This document shows, in pieces, positions 51,601 through 60,239 of a DNA stretch of 64,000 nt. How positions within the stretch are numbered: the stretch's first letter is position 1; each line of letters opens with the position of its first letter. The notes beneath the pieces were generated by a model, which did not search any database, was not told the origin of the DNA, and worked only from the letters and a program-made list of their open reading frames with translations. Origin of the DNA: Paracentrotus lividus (taxonomy: Eukaryota > Echinodermata > Echinoidea > Camarodonta > Echinidae). The DNA lies in contig CALNVZ010003433.1 in NCBI GenBank assembly GCA_940671915.1, positions 21,497,325 through 21,561,324 on the forward strand, written 5' to 3'. The translations under genes were made by a program, and so were the position numbers.

Positions 51601-54600
51601 CTCATCACTGGAAAGAATGACCAGGATCATTTGGCGACATTGTCAGCGGTGCTCGATCGCCTTAACAACGCCGGGCTACGATTGAAACGTAGCAAATGTG
51701 TATTCTTGGCTCCAGCCGTAAAATATTTAGGGCACACCATCAATGCAGAGGGATTACATCCCACAACGAAAAAGGTGAAAGCAATCACAAATGCACCAGT
51801 GCCGAAAAAAATCACTGAGTTGAGATCCTACCTTGGACTGCTAGCTTACTACGGGAAGTTCCTGCCGAATGTTTCGACCACGCTCGCGCCCCTGTATGTT
51901 CTACTTCGCAAAGACATGAAGTGGAAGTGGGAGTCTGCCCAGCAGAAAGCGTTTGAAAATTCGAAAGAGCTTTTAGTCTCATCTCAAGTGCTCGCACACT
52001 ATGATCTACAGCGAGAGATCATTGTGTCATGTGACGCGTCGCAGTACGGGATCGGTGCCGTCATCGCCCACCGATTCGAAGATGGATCCGAGCGACCAAT
52101 CGCTTTCGCTTCGCGAACTCTCGGAGATGCCGAGAAGAAGTATTCGCAGATTGAAAAGGAAGGACTAGCAAGTGTGTTTGGAGTGTCACGTTTTCATTCC
52201 TATATCTACGGGCGACATTTCACCCTGGTCACCGACCACAAGCCCTTGCTAGGTCTGTTCAACGAAGACAGACCTGTGCCTGTTCAAGCCTCAGGCAGAA
52301 TTCAACGACGGGCTCTGACTCTCGCGACGTATGAGTATACATTGCGCTTCAAGCCGACACAAGCGCACGCGAATGCCGACGCACTGAGCCGACTGCCTTT
52401 GTCGGAAAAGCCAGCCTCAGTGCCAATTCCAGCTGAGACGATATTACTGCTAGAAACAATTGAAGAGTCTCCGATTTCGGCAGCAGATATCGCAAAATGG
52501 ACAAGAAGAGATCCGGTTCTCTCCCGCGTTCTCAACTTTGTAGAAAAAGGATGGCCAAGCGGACGCGACAACGATGACGACCTCAAACCGTATCGTGATC
52601 GACATGATGAACTTTCGGTGCAAGATGGATGCCTCTTATGGGGAAACCGTGTCATCGTCCCACCCCGTGGTCGAGCTCGCGTTCTTCAATCGCTACATGA
52701 AAGCCATCCAGGAATGGCAAGGATGAAAAGTTTCGCTAGGGCCTTTGCCTGGTGGCCCAAAATGGACAGCGACATCGAGTTGATGGTGAAACGATGCGAA
52801 AACTGTCAAGTGAACAAACTCGCCCTTCGCCCGCTAAAGAGCCTCACCACCCATGGAGTTGGCCAAATCGTCCGTGGTCGAGACTACATATTGACTATGC
52901 CGGTCCCTTCATGGGAAAAATGTTCCTGATTGTCGTGGACGCTCATTCCAAGTGGATGGAGGTATTGCCTGTCTCATCCTCCACTTCGACCTCCACTATA
53001 GAGAAGTTACGTCAAATCTTCGCGACTCATGGCCTACCCGATAAGGTCATTTCTGACAACGGAACTTGTTTCACCAGTAGTGAATTTGCGGATTTCCTGA
53101 AGAAAAATGGAATCAGTCATTCGACAACCGCGCCGTATCATCCGTCATCGAATGGACTTGCCGAGCGTGCTGTGAGAACATTCAAAGAGGCGATGAAGCG
53201 AACCGACAGCGGAACAGTCGAAACGAAAATTGCACGGTTTCTGTTCCGATACAGGAACACCCCTCACTCCACAACTGGCCGATCTCCCGCGGAATTACTC
53301 CTAGGTCGAAAAGTTAAGACTCATCTCGACAATTTGCGACCCGATATCGCTTCCCGCGTCAATGATCACCAGGAGAAACAAAAGATAGCACACGAGGAGG
53401 TTTACGTAAAGAACTTTGCGAACAACAATCCCAAATGGCTACGTGGAACGATCACGAAACAGTCCGGTCCGATCTCTTTCGAAGTCAAGCTCGAGGACGA
53501 CCGCGTCCTCGAGCGTCACAGTGATCATATTCGAAAGCGCGAAAATGTGACTGAGACATCACCTCGAAGTGACGCCAACTTCGATAAGGACAATGACATC
53601 GATAATGACAACGACATCGACATAGCAGCTAGCGGCCCTGTTTCCACTAACGATGAAGGCCCACCGGATCTTCCTCCGCCTTCAAATGTTGCACGACCTT
53701 GCGATCCGGAGAAGCCGACACCAGCTCCTGATCGTAAAAGTTACCCGACACGAGATCGAAAGCCTCCACAACGTTTTGGAATGGCTTATGAACATTAAGA
53801 TTGCCCAAGAAATTAATTTAAAATGATGAAATCAAGGACTCGAGATATTCACTCATTTATATAAGAACACACAAAAAGGAATACATGAAAAATTTGGACT
53901 ATAAAGAAATTGGACAGAAAGAACAGTATTACACGAATTTGAAATAATGTGAACTCTTAAAACATGGACTCAGTTATGAATTTGAACTCTTGTTGTCGTA
54001 TCAAATTTGGAAGTGTAAATGCCTCATTTATTCGTATATCATGTTAAGACATTAATTTAGAAACTTAACGATATTCATTGATATTAATCATTCATTGCAT
54101 GTTGTGTTGCATGTTAGTTTAATTTAGACATTTTATTAAATGTAATTTTTATGTATTCTTTAGAGAGGGAGGGATGTAGTATATTGAACAACTTGACTAT
54201 AATATTGCATGCATTACATATTTGTATGGTTTCTCTCCATCTTCTGACTTTCTCTTTCTAAGCAATCTCCTTCTTACTCATGCCTAATTCTTAGTAGTTA
54301 AACCACTACTCATCATAACAACCGGGTTCGGGACATTCCACTACTCTTACTTATTCATTGTATTTGACCATGAGTCATACATTGTACTGGTCACTGACTG
54401 GTATTGATATCTTATAAAAGATTTGGTTTTGCATTGGAATAAACACTTGTATTTTAGACATCAACTAGTCAAGTCGCACTGCTCCTCTGTTCTAGTCTAC
54501 TTATTATTTATGTACTACCTCGATACATAAAAAAGTGCAATATATTATATATATTGCACTTATTCTTTCATTTGAACAAGACCCGACCCTTGAGACCAAT

Positions 54601-55770
54601 GGCTCAAGAACAGTGGGGTCTTGACCAAAATATTAGTATTTTGACATCCGTGATGCATCAGTCAAGTAGGATGTTGCAAAATGTGATACCTACCTAGTTC
54701 CCTGGCTATGTATCTATTAATTGCCTGGCTCTGAGGAATGGCCTTTCCATCTACCAATAGAACGGGGGTCTGTCCCGTAGGAAAAGCTGGGGAAAAAAAG
54801 AAGGATATGAAACAAAATATTTGCTTTGCTTCAATGCAACAGGCTCTTAAAAATAATGATTTACCTAGTGATAATTATATTCGTTGAGGCTCAGCTAATA
54901 AATATAGGCTTTTAGATTCGGTAACTGAAGTTGTGATCATATATGGTATATAAGGGAGACCGGGGACAATTGTAACACTTTTTTCAAATATGCATATCTT
55001 AGCTCGACAAATGAATAGGTTTGGGTTAAGTAAAACTATTTATTTTGAAGCCATTATCATTTCAAAACAAGAGGTTGAGTGTTACAATTGCCCCAGAACA
55101 CGGGGCAATAGTAACACACCTACGGGGCAATTGTAACACATGAAATTGCAACATTTTGTTTTTCTTTATCAAAGCTATGCACTTGACAGATGCAAGATTT
55201 AAACAACATTAACCACATAAGCTAATTATAATAAAACATGACAATGCTTGACTCAAGTTACACTATATTTCCACTTGCTATAATTATGCATGGCACGGGG
55301 TTACTGTGGCAGTTTACGGGCAATTGCAGCGCGCTTCAGCGTCCCGGGGCTAGGTATGAGGCAAAGGTACTTAGTTAAATGGGAGGTCTTTTACAAAAAG
55401 CAGAAAAGTTATAAAAACAGATTAAAACAATTTTGAAGAAAATCGGACCAAGAATAAGAAAGTTATGAATATCTTAATGATGCAAAATTGATCGCTATAC
55501 CAAATTGGCAATACCTGTGATGTCATAGGGGCACAACTTGCCATACATTTTTAATATTGTTTTATGATAAATTTTCACTTTATTTGTTAAGAAACTGTTT
55601 TCCTCATAACTTTGGCTGAGATATGTTGCTGTCAATATGTTATTGCATCTATTTAATTTCATAAAATGAGAATTATAATGACATTTAAAAAGAAAAGTGA
55701 TATTTTTCATGAAATTCAACATTAATGAATATCTTTTTTCTATATACTGAAAACCTACTTAAAATCTTTG

Positions 55771-55816
<46 letters not shown>

Positions 55817-58239
55817 TATTTCTAGATGGGGTGCTGATTTTACAGTATATGTATAGATGCAATAGCATATTGCCATCAGGATATTTTGGCCAAAGTTATG
55901 AGGAAAACAGTTTCTTAACATTAAAAAAAAGTGAAAATTTATCATAAAACCATATAGAAAATGCATGGAAAGTTGTGCTCCTGTGACATCACAGCTTAAA
56001 TTTGTGACAGTGTTGCCAATTTGGTATAGTGATCAACATTTTGTGCATCATAAAGATATTCATAAATTTCTTATTATTTATCCGATTTTCTTCAAACTTT
56101 TTTCATCCTGTTTTTCTAATTTTTCTGCTTTTTATAAAAGCAACGTATTTGGGGTCCAGACCTTCCCTTTCACAGTGTTGTTACAATTGCCCCCGAGGTG
56201 GGGGACCATATTTGGAGAGATTTTTTTTCTATCTTAGCTCAGGTATTCATCGTTGAAACTTTAGCAAAACACAGGCCTAAGAATATAATTTCTAAATAAA
56301 TAAAATTACATCAACCACATATTTGTCCAAAAGAAAAACATTGGGTAGTGTGAGATATTACTTTCCTGCTCAAAAACGTTTGTTTTTGGGGGGTTTTTTT
56401 TGCTGTAGAAATTTCAACGAACCGTTAAATCTGTTTACACTAAAACAGCATGTGGAGCGATGAAATGCACATGCTCTGTACACAGGTTACTTTGGTGCGT
56501 GTTTCTGCTAGGTATGGGAGCCTCTGTTACAATTGCCCCGTGTTATAATTGTCCCCGGTCTCCCCTACATTCTTTTGCTAGTTTAGCGTTTCAAAGACTG
56601 AAACGAGCGATTTTTAGGAACTCGCATAGTGACTGCACCCGAAGTGTTGTTAAACCCAGGCGCGGATACAAGGGGGGGGCCGACGGGCCGGACCCTCCCC
56701 CCCCCAGCCTCCCCCCCAAAAAAAAGGAAAAAATAGGAAACAAAAAAGGGGGGAGTAAAAAATAACGAACAACCCAACCTTACCCTATGTTTGATATATG
56801 GTGACCTCTTTGATGGCCGTAGGCCCTAACATTTTTTTTACACCTACCCCCCCCCCTCGCTTATTGCTCGGCCAGCGTGACGTGAAAAAAAATCGAGTGT
56901 ACTTTTGGCTCGCCCGGTGTAATGGAAATTTTTTTGGGGTGTACCAAAATCTGAATTCCGAGTTTGGCCCCCCCCCCTGTAATGAAATCCTGGATCGCCA
57001 ATGGTTAAACCACCTGCATAGTGTCGTTTTTAGCACTTTCGCGCGAGCTGAAATTTCGATAGTTTTTGGCTGATAAATTAGCACTCATGCAAGTGCTAAA
57101 ATATCACTGCTGGTGCTGATATAGCACTTCAAGAGCAGTCAGAACCAATAACAAACGACAAGTACAAAGGAGACTTCGTTAGGGTTTTTTTTTTCAGTGA
57201 AAGCTCTTTTTTTTTCTTTTTTTTTTTTACATAAGTCATGGTAATTTATTCAACTTATATAAAAACTAAATAGTCATGAATTTCCTCTGATGATAAAAAA
57301 AAAAAAAATCTACCGAATCAACTTCTAGCGTCATTGCTGTAAACGGCATGAGCGGGGAGATTTGATTACACGACAAGAATAATTTGTGTATATATAAGGG
57401 TCGTTGGAGCCCCCTCCCACACCCAATAAATTTATCATCAAGCAAAATAATAATTCTTTTATTATTCATGGACATACAATTATGATATATATCTTTTTGA
57501 CCCTGTTCAAACAATCAAGTGCGACCGGATAAGATCACTCTACGCTGGCAATAGTAGACTTTGGACTTTTAACCTGCTCTCAGGATTCCATGACTTACCT
57601 ATACAATCTGTGTAGAGAGTATTAACAGACACCTCGTTTTCATAAATCTGATATGCAATGATACAATATGTCCCAGTGCACTAGTTGAGTGCACGATATA
57701 CATTATTAATATGGCTCTAAAAATAACAGTAAAACATTGTACCTAAAGCTAATGAAATTTATTATAGTGTTTTTGTTTTGGTCGCACCGGGGTGGACAGA
57801 GTTAAGATTTCTCATCCTTTTCATATTTTTCAAAGAGCAAAAGAAGACCCTCAATTTTTAGTTGCCGACCGACTCTAGGGAGGGTCCCGATCGCCCCTAC
57901 ATTCATGACATTCATCCCAAAATAGGGGTAGCCTATAAGCTCCTATCTGCCTATATTTTGCATTTATTTGCATTGAATTCAATAACAAATATACATAAAA
58001 TCCCCCATAAATTTCCCCTTGTAATCCCAAACTTGCGTCTCTGATACCAAAAACCTGTACCAGAATTTAAAATGTCATTTTCATGCAAAATAGATACCTT
58101 CTTTATCCAACTTTCGCTGAGGCCATTCCTCGTGTTCAAAGCGGTCGTCCGTGAACTCGACACCCCTAAGCTTGAACATCATACGGGCTGGCTCGGCGCG
58201 ACCGCGGGCATTGAAATATATCAACTTATAGCTTGGCAT
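29373..58239 (-). CDS. Sigma-class glutathione S-transferase (HPGDS-like), five exons
   Basis: Exons in transcript order: 58098-58239, 54694-54786, 32675-32790, 29980-30084, 29373-29549. All introns are GT-AG; the joined frame is 633 nt, 210 residues plus TAA, the normal length for cytosolic sigma GST. From family knowledge the enzyme conjugates glutathione or isomerises prostaglandin H2 to D2. Visible features are Tyr8 (glutathione activation), Arg14, Trp39 and Lys43 at the same positions as in hematopoietic prostaglandin D synthase, GQTPVLLVDG (52-61) with the cis-proline, the QSQAI glutathione-site motif (66-70), and the SLADL capping box in the last exon. Intron 2 is inflated by a gypsy element and by the anomalous 33.2-50.5 kb segment. 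Apparent extra copies of exons 3-5 in that segment are broken. Start chosen: the only ATG placing Tyr at position 8. Confidence 0.88.
29980..30084 (-). CDS. GST exon 4
   Basis: Encodes 35 residues of the helical domain, including VPYLAYLDQLIKEAGGKNFV. Acceptor TTTTTTCCAG, donor GTAAGG, phase 0 on both sides. Confidence 0.88.
30455..30690 (-). mobile_element. tRNA-derived SINE, second copy
   Basis: Same family as the copy at 13690-13920. It shares the GTTGATCGTGGGC and CAGCGCCGGATCGACGTTGC blocks, the TAACGTATTTTGGTATGAC block and the tRNA-like head near 30610-30675. It lies in GST intron 3. Confidence 0.8.
30697..31199. mobile_element. MITE with GGTATCTCACTTCGC ends and GAGACGTCTC repeats
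   Basis: Perfect inverted ends GGTATCTCACTTCGC (30697) and its complement (to 31199) bound a 503-bp element. The interior is packed with GGAGACGTCTC and CGCGACT motifs on both strands, plus an internal GGTATCTCACTTG near 30933. A related truncated copy lies at 58987-59178, and an indel-rich inverted copy at about 36400-36903. No coding capacity. Confidence 0.75.
31392..31591. mobile_element. Short fold-back element, GTCCCACAG...CGATCGTTG ends
   Basis: About 200 bp, bounded by AAAGGACTTGTCCCACAG on the left and the near-complement AGTGGGACAGCCCCTT on the right. CGATCGTTGTGGCGC and its complement form the subterminal part. It is an internally deleted relative of the element that abuts it. Confidence 0.65.
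31589..32438. mobile_element. Fold-back element, ~850 bp, same family
   Basis: The left end AAAGGGCCTTCCCACAAGG plus CGTTGTGGCGACAA is matched inverted at 32396-32438 (TTGTCGCCACAACGATCGCC, then GTGGGACAGGCCCTTT). It adjoins the shorter relative head to tail. No transposase is recognisable. An indel-rich inverted version is at about 35145-36010. Confidence 0.7.
32675..32790 (-). CDS. GST exon 3
   Basis: Encodes the domain linker and start of the helical domain (FFGANNLEGARIDVVIGTM). It has an ATTTGTCAG acceptor and a GTAAGG donor, and ends in phase 0. Confidence 0.88.
33141..33230 (+). mobile_element. Gypsy 5' LTR, truncated by assembly gap
   Basis: Ninety bases beginning TGTAGTATATTG are identical by eye to the start of the 3' LTR at 54175 and stop at the N gap. 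The 5 bases before it, AAGTG (33136-33140), are repeated right after the 3' LTR at 54533-54537. This identifies the left end of the same insertion. Confidence 0.85.
33231..33255. other. Assembly gap of 25 N
   Basis: Twenty-five undetermined bases interrupt the 5' LTR. Sequence quality changes sharply at this point: from here to 50461 the DNA is an error-like inverted copy and then G-poor sequence. Confidence 1.
33256..33420 (-). mobile_element. tRNA-derived SINE, partial, next to gag
   Basis: The SINE body and tRNA-like head are present on the minus strand (GGGGCTCGAACCC and ACGCTACCACTGAGCCAAC on the plus strand). It starts at the gap and appears to interrupt the end of the gypsy gag remnant. 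Confidence 0.7.
33430..34100 (-). pseudogene. Gypsy gag fragment with frameshifts
   Basis: On the minus strand the sequence runs from just after the LTR through a Ty3/gypsy-type gag. Recognisable pieces in shifting frames are GRLRYKLCGTV, LRDRLVCG and KAVEIA, followed by a possible remnant of a zinc knuckle near 33440. Several single-base frameshifts prevent a continuous frame. In orientation it belongs to the inverted segment, while the pol part of the same family is on the plus strand at 50.5 kb. Confidence 0.65.
34106..34445 (-). mobile_element. Gypsy LTR, inverted indel-rich copy
   Basis: Reverse complement of the LTR at 54175-54532, with many small insertions and deletions. The next five bases, CACTT (34446-34450), are the complement of the AAGTG target duplication, so this is a second reading of the same 5' LTR junction on the other strand. 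Confidence 0.8.
34796..34909 (+). pseudogene. Inverted copy of GST exon 3, broken
   Basis: It matches 32675-32790 in reverse orientation, with several indels that change the frame. The acceptor reads TGTCACG instead of TGTCAG. Probably not an independent gene; see the inverted segment. Confidence 0.75.
37500..37598 (+). pseudogene. Inverted copy of GST exon 4, broken
   Basis: It matches 29980-30084 inverted. It follows a TTTTTTCCAG acceptor and ends before GTAAG, but has lost bases and contains frame changes. Confidence 0.75.
38037..38215 (+). pseudogene. Inverted copy of GST exon 5, broken
   Basis: It matches 29373-29549 inverted, with frameshifting indels throughout. The SLAD region is recognisable at its start. 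Confidence 0.75.
41856..43390 (+). pseudogene. Inverted sulfotransferase copy, many frameshifts
   Basis: Full-length counterpart of the minus-strand gene at 24136-25689, in opposite orientation. It starts at the same ATG-CCC-AGA context and ends in GATATCAACG..TTTGAT. Dozens of one- and two-base indels split it into short frames, yet substitutions are comparatively few. A true pseudogene would normally show more substitutions, so this is better explained as a low-accuracy reading of the intact gene. Confidence 0.8.
43546..50461. other. Nearly G-free A/C/T sequence, probable artefact
   Basis: For almost 7 kb the plus strand has only a few percent G, with abundant A and C. An (AAAC)/(AAAAC)-like start (43546-43800) is followed by irregular CAACA/CACAA text. 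There is a pure pyrimidine block at 48140-48385 and a T-dominated block at 48556-48800. At 43825-43905 a degraded copy of 23885-23980 reappears in direct orientation. No codon-like structure, transposon end or gene is visible. Open frames are compositional accidents. Confidence 0.75.
50537..51031 (+). pseudogene. Gypsy zinc knuckle and aspartic protease segment
   Basis: The frame begins with a partial CCHC knuckle (CKKKGHIAAVC, first cysteine not visible) typical of the gag C-terminus. It continues to the protease active site DTGAS (about residues 81-85) and the closing LMGRDWL motif. The protein stops just after RDWLSVVK, where the reverse transcriptase frame, one base back, takes over. No slippery heptamer is evident, so a single-base loss is more likely than programmed frameshifting. 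The true start would be upstream in gag. Confidence 0.85.
50995..52929 (+). pseudogene. Gypsy reverse transcriptase, RNase H and integrase zinc domain
   Basis: Reverse transcriptase carries LDMSQAYQQL, LPFGVSSAP and the catalytic YLDD at residues 198-201. RNase H follows, with Asp347 in SCDASQYGIGAV and TDHKPL near 413-418. A chromodomain is not seen. After a linker comes the integrase HHCC zinc region (ESHPGMARM ... CENCQ). The frame is lost near 52830 and integrase continues one base back. The ATG at 50995 is not a real start. All listed catalytic motifs are intact; only the frame breaks argue that this copy is inactive, and they might be sequencing errors. Confidence 0.9.
52752..53798 (+). 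pseudogene. Gypsy integrase core and C-terminal domain
   Basis: In this frame the DDE core is complete: Asp48 (HIDYAGPF), Asp102 (VISDNGTCF) and Glu138 (NGLAERAV). The last two are 35 residues apart, as in retroviral-type integrases. The real segment starts near 52835, where it follows the zinc domain after a frameshift; residues before about 25 are out-of-frame translation. The tail contains an acidic Asp/Asn repeat (DNDIDNDNDID) and a Pro-rich end, closing at TAA 53796-53798. It catalyses integration of the cDNA. Confidence 0.88.
54175..54532 (+). mobile_element. Gypsy 3' LTR
   Basis: A 358-bp repeat begins TGTAGTATATTG after a polypurine tract and ends ...CGATACATAAAA. Its boundary was set by comparison with the inverted LTR copy, which leaves the element at the same base. 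It is followed by the AAGTG target duplication. It contains a TATAAAA-like promoter element near 54413 and AATAAA near 54439. Confidence 0.88.
54694..54786 (-). CDS. GST exon 2
   Basis: Encodes FPTGQTPVLLVDG and the PQSQAINRYIAREL glutathione-binding segment, flanked by a pyrimidine-rich acceptor and a GTAGGT donor. It lies about 160 bases outside the gypsy 3' LTR, so the retroelement sits just inside intron 2. Confidence 0.88.
54953..56572. mobile_element. Fold-back transposon with GGGGCAATTGTAACAC repeats
   Basis: The ends GGGAGACCGGGGACAATT and its complement sit near TA at both sides and bound about 1.6 kb. Long inner arms (55496-55655 and 55848-56034) are also inverted, around a central poly-T of about 45 bases. 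The motif GGGGCAATTGTAACAC recurs four or more times near the ends in both orientations. No coding frame of note. It lies in GST intron 1. Confidence 0.72.
56655..57005. mobile_element. Possible hAT-like MITE remnant
   Basis: Ends resembling the family at 18810 appear: GGCGCGGATAC on the left and CCTGGATCGCCAATGG on the right, around homopolymeric C and A runs. The similarity is partial and the boundaries are tentative. Confidence 0.35.
58098..58239 (-). CDS. GST exon 1
   Basis: Encodes the N-terminal thioredoxin-fold start with Tyr8, Arg14, Trp39 and Lys43. It ends in phase 1 before a GTATCT donor. This exon carries the start codon (complement of 58237-58239). Confidence 0.88.
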
Positions 58240-58672
58240 GTTGTTTGAGTACAATGGACAGTGAAGAAGACAATGAAGTTGAATTGTTATGAAGACAGCT
58301 CAGATGGGAAGAGACAGTCCTCAGCAGAGTTCATAGGCGAAGGCAGCAGAGACGACAGGATACGAGAAGGGTCATGAGATCATGAGTCATTCACAAAGGA
58401 GTTTGCCGTTCAACTTTTGTTCACCGTTCAAAAATGAAATAAATGCTCACCTGTCAGTTGTATTGCACTGTTTCATTTATATTTGGGTTGACCACAGATA
58501 TATATTTGTTGATAATATGCAAATAATCGTGACTGAGACAAAGTACAAGTTGGTTTATTGGTTAGTTGAATTTTAAAAGATGGCGCTTGTCAATCTTGAA
58601 GATTGTTTGCAACAAAAAAAAAGTGGGAGGGGGGGGGGGGGGGGGGGGGGGCTTGTATTAAGTTTGACATAG

Positions 58673-58756
58673 TCAAGGTTCCTAGTCTAGTGGTCGTATC
58701 ACTTGACTGGGGAATGATGCGAAGATCGTGAGTTCGATTCCTGGCATGGGCATTAT
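58673..58756 (+). repeat. tRNA-like sequence, probably a SINE head
   Basis: An A-box-like TAGTCTAGTGG and a B-box-like GAGTTCGATTCC are spaced as in a tRNA. They are followed by a short inverted repeat (TCCTAAAATGATTTTAGGA). No clear acceptor-stem pairing is visible, so a functional tRNA is unlikely. Confidence 0.5.
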
Positions 58757-58986
58757 GGTCCTAAAATGATTTTAGGACCATTTAGGTCCCTACCCAGATA
58801 CAAATTAACGGGTAGGCCTACCCGGGAGGATAATTCCATATAGGCGCCTATAAATGCATGGCAGCCAGCAAGTAGGCCTATGGAATAGAATTCTGTGAAC
58901 GTGGTTATATAGGTGTTCCCGCTCAATTGCATCTTCCGTTCACTCAATTTCATATTTGGATCAAACAAGTTAACGCAAGTTTTTTA

Positions 58987-59178
58987 ACGTCTTCGCGACG
59001 GGAAAAAGTGTTGGAAACGTCTCCGCGACTTAAGGCTGTCGCGGAAACTCGTGAGATGTCGCGGGGATTAAAGAGACGTCTCTGAGTCGTCTCCGCGACT
59101 AGCATAAAACCGATTTCGAATCCATCTCAAACCTGTCCCAAACTAGTCTCAAATTCATCTCATGGCAAGTGAGATACC
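58987..59178. mobile_element. Truncated copy of the GAGACGTCTC MITE family
   Basis: It shares GTCTCCGCGACT, TCGCGGGGA..., AGAGACGTCTC and the terminal CAAGTGAGATACC with the element at 30697-31199, but lacks the clear left inverted end. Confidence 0.65.
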
Positions 59179-59199
59179 ATCCATTGTACGGGAGAGCGT

Positions 59200-59322
59200 T
59201 TCATGAAAGGACTTGTCGGACGTTTTATCCGACAAACTGTTATAAGCTACTGAAATGCTTGCATCTGATTGGCTGAGAGCAAATTTGTCGGATAAAATGT
59301 CCGACAAGTCCTTTGATGAAAT
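59200..59322. mobile_element. Short MITE with AAAGGACTTGTCGGA ends
   Basis: Inverted ends of about 35 bp (TTTCATGAAAGGACTTGTCGG and complement) flank a short core containing ATTGGCTGAGAGC. This is a compact fold-back element between the GST start and the LINE. Confidence 0.7.
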
Positions 59323-59870
59323 GCCCCCCAGGTGTATAAAACAGCCATTGTATCCATTTAGTTTTTATTTGGTACCAAATGACCATTGTTTTTCTGCTGT
59401 TTTTCTATGTGCACACCAAGTAAATTATACAAACAATGTCTTGACTGACGATTTCATGTGAGGAAATCTAACGTTGCATGAATATATTAAGTCATATTTG
59501 GTTTAGAGTGCCCGTTAATGTGTTCAATTTCAAAACTAAAAATGAAAATTGAGAAAATCTTGAAAAAAAAAAGAAGTTTTTTTCCAATAAGAACATTCAA
59601 ACTTTGGGTGGAAGGTAGTTGGATTGTTGGTTGGCTTAGGGTTGAGCTCTTGATGGCGCTGTTCAATCTGTGTGGGAGTCGAAGATCGACCCCGGAGATT
59701 ATTTGTGATTACTTGTTTCGGCCTTTGATTCACTCGAATTTCACTCTAAATTCACTCTGAAATTCACTCCGTCAAGAGTGAACCTTTTTATTGTTTAATA
59801 TTATTTTTATTAAAAAGATAGAGAGTATGTTTTCAGAGAGGTAGATGGGGGCTGAGCCGGAGGCACACTA
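59323..59870. other. Intergenic, no supported gene
   Basis: Nothing coding is visible. The block at 59610-59740 (GTTGGTTGG.., GAAGATCGACCCCGGAGATT, ATTTGTGAT) resembles 32495-32600 and may be another dispersed repeat. Confidence 0.45.
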
Positions 59871-59976
59871 TTTTTTTATTTTTTATTTTTTATTTTTTTT
59901 GTATGTTTTATTGAATTAAGAAAATTACAATATTTACAAGCAATTACAAGCGATTGTGTAAGTAACAAAAGTTTAA

Positions 59977-60024
<48 letters not shown>

Positions 60025-60239
60025 AGTCATCCAAAATATTCATTATAAGCAGCAGTAGAATTTAAACACAATAATGGTTATACATGTAAAATAATATGTC
60101 ATATCACTGTATAAATGTTGGCCGACATCTTCAATATCACAGAAATAATCAAGAACTTATCTGAAGTAGCATTACTATTTACACACACTTTATATGGAAA
60201 TAATACAAAGTACATTCTGCAATGGGAGCGAAGGTTCAT

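Larger units (their letters stand above)
50462..54532 (+). mobile_element. Ty3/gypsy retrotransposon, pol and 3' LTR part
   Basis: Domain order is zinc-knuckle remnant, protease, reverse transcriptase, RNase H, integrase, polypurine tract (AGAGAGGGAGGGA just before 54175), then the LTR: the Ty3/gypsy order. The two main frames are shifted twice. The 5' half (LTR and gag) belongs at 33141 and following but is lost to the gap. The insertion is in GST intron 2, antisense to that gene. Confidence 0.9.
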
